From: Streptomyces sp. AP-93
GTDB taxonomy: Bacteria; Actinomycetota; Actinomycetes; Streptomycetales; Streptomycetaceae
Reading direction: 5' to 3'
DNA length: 64,000 bases
Assembly: GCF_022808175.1 (NCBI RefSeq)
Contig: NZ_JALGBX010000003.1
Span: forward strand, 62,001-126,000
Shown here: piece after piece, positions 59,729-64,000 of the stretch
How the letters are laid out: each line of letters starts with the position of its first letter
Position numbering within the stretch: position 1 is the stretch's first letter
Position numbers and translations under genes: made by a program
The notes under the pieces: generated by a model
Told to the model about the DNA's origin: nothing
Database searches by the model: none
The model's input: only the letters and a program-made list of their open reading frames with translations

Positions 59729-62059
59729 CTACCCCCTCCCCGTCGGCGGCTTGCGGCTGCCCGCGAGGTAGGGGGTGGGCCAGGGCGCGGCCGGGCCGGT
59801 GTAGGACTGGTCGGCGGCCGCGTGCAGGGTCCAGTGCGGGTCGTAGAGGTGGGGGCGGCCGAGCGCGCAGAGGTCCGCCCGGCCGGCCAGCAGCAGGGAG
59901 TTGACGTCGTCCCAGGAGGAGATCGCGCCGACCGCGATCACGGGGATGTTGAGGGCGCCCCGGATCCGGTCGGCGTACGGGGTCTGGTACGCGCGCCCGT
60001 ACTCGGGGGTCTCCTCCGCCACCACCTGGCCCGTCGAGACGTCGATGGCGTCCGCGCCGTGGGCCGCGAAGGCTCCGGCGATGGCCACCGCCTCCTCGGG
60101 CGAGGTGCCTCCGGGCGCCCAGTCGGTGGCGGAGAGGCGGACCGTCATCGGCCGGTCCGCGGGCCAGACGGCGCGGACCGCGTCGAAGACCTCCAGCGGG
60201 AAGCGGAGCCTGTTCTCCAGCGGGCCGCCGTAGGCGTCGGTGCGGTGGTTGGTCAGCGGGGAGAGGAAGCCTGAGAGCAGGTAGCCGTGCGCGCAGTGCA
60301 GTTCGAGCAGGTCGAAGCCGCTCGCGGCGGCCCGGACGGCGGCGGCGGCGAAGTCGGAGCGGACGGCGGCGAGGTCGGCGGCGCCCATGGCCCGGGGCAC
60401 GGCCGAGACCCCGGGGCGGTAGGGCAGCGCGGAGGCGGCCACGAGCGGCCAGTTCCCCTCGGGCAGCGGGTCGTCCATGCCCTCCCACATCACCCGGGTC
60501 GAGCCCTTGCGGCCCGAGTGGCCGAGCTGGACGCCGAGCGCGGTGCCGGGCGCCGAGGTGTGCACGAAGTCGGCGATCCGCGCCCAGGCGGCCGCCTGCT
60601 CGGCGGTGTAGAGGCCCGTGCAGCCCGGGGTGATCCGGCCCTCGGCGCTGACGCAGACCATCTCGGTCATGACCAGGGCGGCTCCGCCCAGGGCCCGCGC
60701 GCCGAGGTGCACCAGGTGGAAGTCGCCGGGCACGCCCTCGGCGTCGCCGCCCCCGGCTGAAGCCCCTCCCGCCGCCGAGTACATGTCCATCGGGGACACC
60801 ACGACCCGGTTGCGCAGGGTCAGCCCCCGCAGGGTGAACGGCGTGAACATCGGCGGGGTTCCCGCCTCGTCCGGCCCGCCGTCCGCGGCCTCGGGGCAGC
60901 CGAAGTCGCGCTCCACCGCGCCGGTGAAGCGCGGATCGCGCAGCCGCAGGTTGCCGTGGGTGACCCGCAGGCTGCGGGTGAGCAGGTTGAAGGCGAACTG
61001 CCGGGCGGGCTGCTCCACGTACCCGGCGAGCTCCTCGAACCACCGCATGCTGGCGGCCGCCGCCCGCTGGGTGGAGGCCACCGCCGGCCGCCGTGCGGCC
61101 TCGTACGCGGCCAGCGCGGCCGGGACGTCCGGCTCTGCTTCCACCGCCCGCGCCAGCGCGAGCGCGTCCTCCACCGCCAGTTTGGTACCGGAGCCGATCG
61201 AGAAGTGCGCGGTGTGCGCGGCGTCGCCGATGAGCACCGTGTTGCCGTGCGACCAGCACGCGTTGACCACCGTACGGAACTGCGTCCACGCGGAGCCGTT
61301 CCCGCGCAGCGGCCTTCCCCGCAGTGCCTCGCCGAAGATCTTCGCGCAGCGCGCCGCCGATTCCGCCTCGTCGCAGAGGTCGAAGCCGGCGCGGTGCCAG
61401 ACCTCCTCGCGCATCTCGACGATCACGGTGGAGGAGTCGGCGGAGTACGGGTACGCGTGCAGCTGCATCACCCCGTGCTCGGTCTCCGCGATCTCGAAGC
61501 GGAAGGCCTCGAGGGGGAAGTCGGCGGCCAGCCAGATGTAGCGGCACCGCCCGCCCGTGAGCGTGGGCCCGTAGTGCTCCGCCGCGGCCTCCCGGGTCGG
61601 GCTGTGCACCCCGTCGGCCGCGACCACCAGGTCGTACGAGGCCGCGAGCGCCCCGGGCTCGGGGGCCGGGGTGCGGAAGCGGAGCCGGACCCCGAGGCCC
61701 GCGCAGCGCTTGTGCAGGATCTCCAGGAGCCGGCGCCGGCCGAGCGCGGCGAAGCCGTGGCCGCCGGAGGTCAGCAGCCGGCCCCGGTGCACGATGTCGA
61801 TGTCGTCCCAGCGGACGAACTCGGCGCTCAGGGCGGCGTAGACCACGGCGTCGGCCGCTTCGATGCCGCCGAGGGTCTCGTCGGAGAGGACCACCCCGAA
61901 GCCGAAGGTGTCGTCGGGGGCGTTCTTCTCCCACACGTCCACCGCGTGCCCCTGCCGGGCCAGCAGTGCGGCGGCGTACAGACCGCCCGGGCCCCCGCCG
62001 ACCACGGCGACGCGCAGGGCGGCGGGTGTCCGGCCGGTGCTCATCGCGCCGGTGCTCAT
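59729..62059 (-). CDS. 2-aminobenzoyl-CoA monooxygenase/reductase-like fusion (salicylyl-CoA 5-hydroxylase family)
   Basis: 776 residues. Residues 1-380 are an FAD monooxygenase (GGGPGGLYAAALLARQG, VVAADGVHSPTREA, VLIGDAAHTAHFSIGSGTKLAVEDAL); residues about 410-776 are an old-yellow-enzyme type reductase (NRVVVSPMDMYSA, LGHSGRKGST, LLELHCAHGYLLSGFLSP). This fusion is known as 2-aminobenzoyl-CoA monooxygenase/reductase, which hydroxylates and dearomatises the ring of CoA-activated anthranilate. ATG 62059, with a second in-frame ATG (ATGAGCACCGG repeated). Confidence 0.85.
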   Translation of the reverse strand: MSTGAMSTGRTPAALRVAVVGGGPGGLYAAALLARQGHAVDVWEKNAPDDTFGFGVVLSDETLGGIEAADAVVYAALSAEFVRWDDIDIVHRGRLLTSGGHGFAALGRRRLLEILHKRCAGLGVRLRFRTPAPEPGALAASYDLVVAADGVHSPTREAAAEHYGPTLTGGRCRYIWLAADFPLEAFRFEIAETEHGVMQLHAYPYSADSSTVIVEMREEVWHRAGFDLCDEAESAARCAKIFGEALRGRPLRGNGSAWTQFRTVVNACWSHGNTVLIGDAAHTAHFSIGSGTKLAVEDALALARAVEAEPDVPAALAAYEAARRPAVASTQRAAAASMRWFEELAGYVEQPARQFAFNLLTRSLRVTHGNLRLRDPRFTGAVERDFGCPEAADGGPDEAGTPPMFTPFTLRGLTLRNRVVVSPMDMYSAAGGASAGGGDAEGVPGDFHLVHLGARALGGAALVMTEMVCVSAEGRITPGCTGLYTAEQAAAWARIADFVHTSAPGTALGVQLGHSGRKGSTRVMWEGMDDPLPEGNWPLVAASALPYRPGVSAVPRAMGAADLAAVRSDFAAAAVRAAASGFDLLELHCAHGYLLSGFLSPLTNHRTDAYGGPLENRLRFPLEVFDAVRAVWPADRPMTVRLSATDWAPGGTSPEEAVAIAGAFAAHGADAIDVSTGQVVAEETPEYGRAYQTPYADRIRGALNIPVIAVGAISSWDDVNSLLLAGRADLCALGRPHLYDPHWTLHAAADQSYTGPAAPWPTPYLAGSRKPPTGRG

Positions 62060-62063
62060 CGAA

Positions 62064-62891
62064 CTACCTGCCCTTCCACTGGGGCGGCCGCTTCCCGGTG
62101 AAGGCCGCGTGGAACTCCCGGTAGTCCTCGCCGTTCATCAGCAGCGCCTGGGTGTTCGCGTCGAGTTCCACCGAGGCGGCGAGCGGCATGTCCAGCTCGG
62201 CGGTCAGCAGTGCCTTGGTCTGCGCGTACGCGAGGGCCGGGCCGGCGGCGAGGTGCGCGGCGAGCTCCGCCGCCCGTACGGAGGCCTTGCCCTCCTCGGT
62301 GACCTCGCTGAGCAGCCCGATCCGCTCGGCCTCCGGCGCTCTGACCTGCTCCCCCAGCATCAGCAGCCGGGTGGCGTGCCCGAGCCCGACGACGCGGGGC
62401 AGCAGGTACGCGGCGCCCATGTCCCCGCCGGAGAGGCCGACCCGGGTGAAGAGGAAGGCGAAGCGGGCGGTGGGGTCGGCGATGCGGAAGTCGGCGGCGA
62501 GCGCGATGACGGCCCCGGCGCCGGCGGCGACCCCGTGGACGGCGGCGATGACCGGGAAGGGGCATTCGCGCAGGGCGCGCACGACCTGGCCGGTCATCCG
62601 GTTGAAGTCGAGGAGCTGGGCGGTGTCCATCGCGAGCGTGGCGCCGATGATCTCGTCGACGTCGCCTCCGGAGCAGAAGCCGCGCCCTTCGCCGCCGAGC
62701 ACGAGGGCGCGTACGGACCGCTCCCGGGACAGTTCGGCGAGCAGGTCGCGCAGGTCGGCGTAGGCGCCGAAGGTGAGCGCGTTGAGCTTCTCGGGGCGGT
62801 CGAGGGTGACGGTGGCGACGCCGTCCCGCCGGTCCACCCGGAGGTGGTTCCAGCGTTCGGTCGCGGGTGTGGAACCGAGGAAGGGACTCAC
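62064..62891 (-). CDS. enoyl-CoA hydratase/isomerase
   Basis: 275 residues of the crotonase fold: oxyanion-hole segments GRGFCSGGDVDE and HGVAAGAGAVIALAADFRIA, then FTRVGLSGGDMGAAYLLPRVVG. First gene of a two-gene operon with the fused monooxygenase (4-base gap), so it probably acts on the dearomatised CoA intermediate. Confidence 0.87.
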   Translation of the reverse strand: MSPFLGSTPATERWNHLRVDRRDGVATVTLDRPEKLNALTFGAYADLRDLLAELSRERSVRALVLGGEGRGFCSGGDVDEIIGATLAMDTAQLLDFNRMTGQVVRALRECPFPVIAAVHGVAAGAGAVIALAADFRIADPTARFAFLFTRVGLSGGDMGAAYLLPRVVGLGHATRLLMLGEQVRAPEAERIGLLSEVTEEGKASVRAAELAAHLAAGPALAYAQTKALLTAELDMPLAASVELDANTQALLMNGEDYREFHAAFTGKRPPQWKGR

Positions 62892-63129
62892 CCTCCCGAA
62901 GGTATCACCGGTCCATGACTGTCGTCAGGGAAGCGCGATAACTGGGGGTCCGCGTGCGGGCCGGGGCGCCACACGCACCGAAGGTCCCGAGCCGCTGTGC
63001 CCGACGTCCCTTGCGATCGCGTCGGGGTGCCCTACAGCAGGACATTTCCACTTCGTATCGTTGAAAGCAGGATTTCCCCCGCCGCACCCCGTACACCCCC
63101 ACCTACCCCACGGAACGGACGGTCCTGCC

Positions 63130-63549
63130 TTGCCCGACGCCTCCGCCTGGCGGATGGCCCTGCCGCACACGACAGCGGCCGTACCCATCGCCCGCGCCCT
63201 CGTCCGTACGGCCCTCGCCGACATCGACGCACCCGCCGACAGCGACACCGCCGAACTCCTCACCGCCGAACTGGTCGCCAACGCCGTGGAGCACACCCCC
63301 GGCGACGCCCCCATCGAGCTCGTCGTGGAACTGCTGGCCAACGGCTGCCAGGTCGAGGTCCACGACGGGGATCCGCAGCCCCCCGCCGACCTGACCGCCC
63401 CCGGCCGGGACGACGCCCACCCCGACCCCTGGCAGGAGCACGGCCGCGGCCTGCTGCTGATCCGGACCCTGAGCTCGGCCTGCGGCCACCGCGCCACCCC
63501 GCACGGCAAGGCCGTGTGGTTCACGCTGCCGTCCCGGCCGGCGCTCTAG
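63130..63549 (+). CDS. HATPase_c_2 (RsbW-like) ATP-binding regulatory protein
   Basis: 139 residues with N-box LLTAELVANAVEHTP and G-box HGRGLLLIRTLSSACG of anti-sigma-factor-type serine kinases, very common in Streptomyces. Likely a signalling kinase or adaptor; partner unknown. TTG 63130 is chosen for the conserved start (PDASAWRMALPHTTAAVPIARALV); ATG 63154 is possible. Bases 62892-63129 hold only promoter sequence. Confidence 0.75.
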   Translation: MPDASAWRMALPHTTAAVPIARALVRTALADIDAPADSDTAELLTAELVANAVEHTPGDAPIELVVELLANGCQVEVHDGDPQPPADLTAPGRDDAHPDPWQEHGRGLLLIRTLSSACGHRATPHGKAVWFTLPSRPAL

Positions 63550-63585
63550 CCCCCCTGCCCCCGGCCCACCGGTCCCGGCGCATGA

Positions 63586-64000
63586 CTATGCGGCCGGGTC
63601 CCCCATGGCCGCGACGAGCACGGCCTTGATGGTGTGCAGCCGGTTCTCGGCCTCGTCGAAGACGACCGAGTGCGCCGACTCGAACACCTCGTCCGTCACC
63701 TCCAGCGAGTCCAGCCCGTGCCGCTCGTGGATCTCCCGGGACACCTGGGTGCCGAGATCGTGGAACGCCGGCAGGCAGTGCATGAACTTCACGTCCGGGT
63801 TCCCGGTGGCGCGCAGCACGTCCATGGTGACGGCGTACGGGCTCAGCGCCTCGATCCGCTCGTCCCAGACCTCCTTGGGCTCGCCCATCGACACCCAGAT
63901 GTCGGTGACCACGAAATCGGCCTGCCCGACGCCCTCCGCGAGGTCCTCGGTGAGCGTGATCCGGGCGCCGCTGGCGGCCGCCAGCTCGCGCGCCGCGGCC
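63586..64000 (-). CDS. argF: ornithine carbamoyltransferase, C-terminal part
   Basis: About 138 C-terminal residues; the gene continues beyond the right edge. [20 protein letters not shown] and the ornithine-binding [10 protein letters not shown] are diagnostic. It makes citrulline from ornithine and carbamoyl phosphate in arginine biosynthesis. Converges with the HATPase gene. Confidence 0.93.
   Translation of the reverse strand, partial: AAARELAAASGARITLTEDLAEGVGQADFVVTDIWVSMGEPKEVWDERIEALSPYAVTMDVLRATGNPDVKFMHCLPAFHDLGTQVSREIHERHGLDSLEVTDEVFESAHSVVFDEAENRLHTIKAVLVAAMGDPAA

Overview
The window is high-GC chromosomal DNA of a Streptomyces or a very close relative. The GC-rich third codon positions, GTG/TTG starts, Tat and lipoprotein exports and known gene neighbourhoods all support this. 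The gene order MurA-like fusion, aconitase, N-acetylglucosamine/chitobiose transporter (ngcEFG), ROK regulator, xylose transporter (xylFGH), dxs matches the S. coelicolor SCO5998-SCO6013 neighbourhood as I remember it. No rRNA, tRNA or CRISPR array was seen.

Layout. 1-6250: 5' part of dxs, xylFGH and the ROK regulator, all on the minus strand. 6251-10424: a magnesium module, mgtA then mgtC, behind a long leader that encodes a 13-codon peptide; mgtC is frameshifted near its 3' end by a short palindromic repeat. 10367-13745: ngcEFG. 14051-18026: acnA behind an iron-box-like site, then a LacI regulator. 18119-21599: an exported amidohydrolase and a haloalkane dehalogenase divergent from a MarR regulator. 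21667-23196: an XRE-MurA fusion protein. 23197-27157: an insertion graveyard holding an integrase remnant, an internally deleted IS, transposase fragments, a complete IS and a 5'-truncated unknown gene. 27160-29740: two PASTA-like lipoproteins flanking a secreted Scabin/pierisin-type ADP-ribosyltransferase. 29865-32893: a P450 and an MFS efflux pump.

32940-53543 is the most interesting part. It looks like a complete collagen and hydroxyproline utilisation system: secreted M9 collagenase, peptide ABC transporter, DPP-IV-like prolyl peptidase, Xaa-Pro aminopeptidase, two proline racemase/hydroxyproline epimerase homologues, a three-subunit D-hydroxyproline dehydrogenase, a DapA-type deaminase, a pyrroline-2-carboxylate reductase-like enzyme and a GntR regulator. 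Six intergenic regions, next to all the transcription units of this set and upstream of the GntR gene itself, share a 17-bp motif close to ATGTGACATTKTACTGA. This suggests one regulon under the GntR protein. The last pathway enzyme, alpha-ketoglutarate semialdehyde dehydrogenase, is not in the window.

54138-62891 is an aromatic degradation cluster of the 2-aminobenzoyl-CoA (anthranilate) type: CoA ligase, fused monooxygenase/reductase, enoyl-CoA hydratase, acyl-CoA dehydrogenase, RidA protein and PaaX regulator. The window ends with a small HATPase protein and the C-terminal part of argF.
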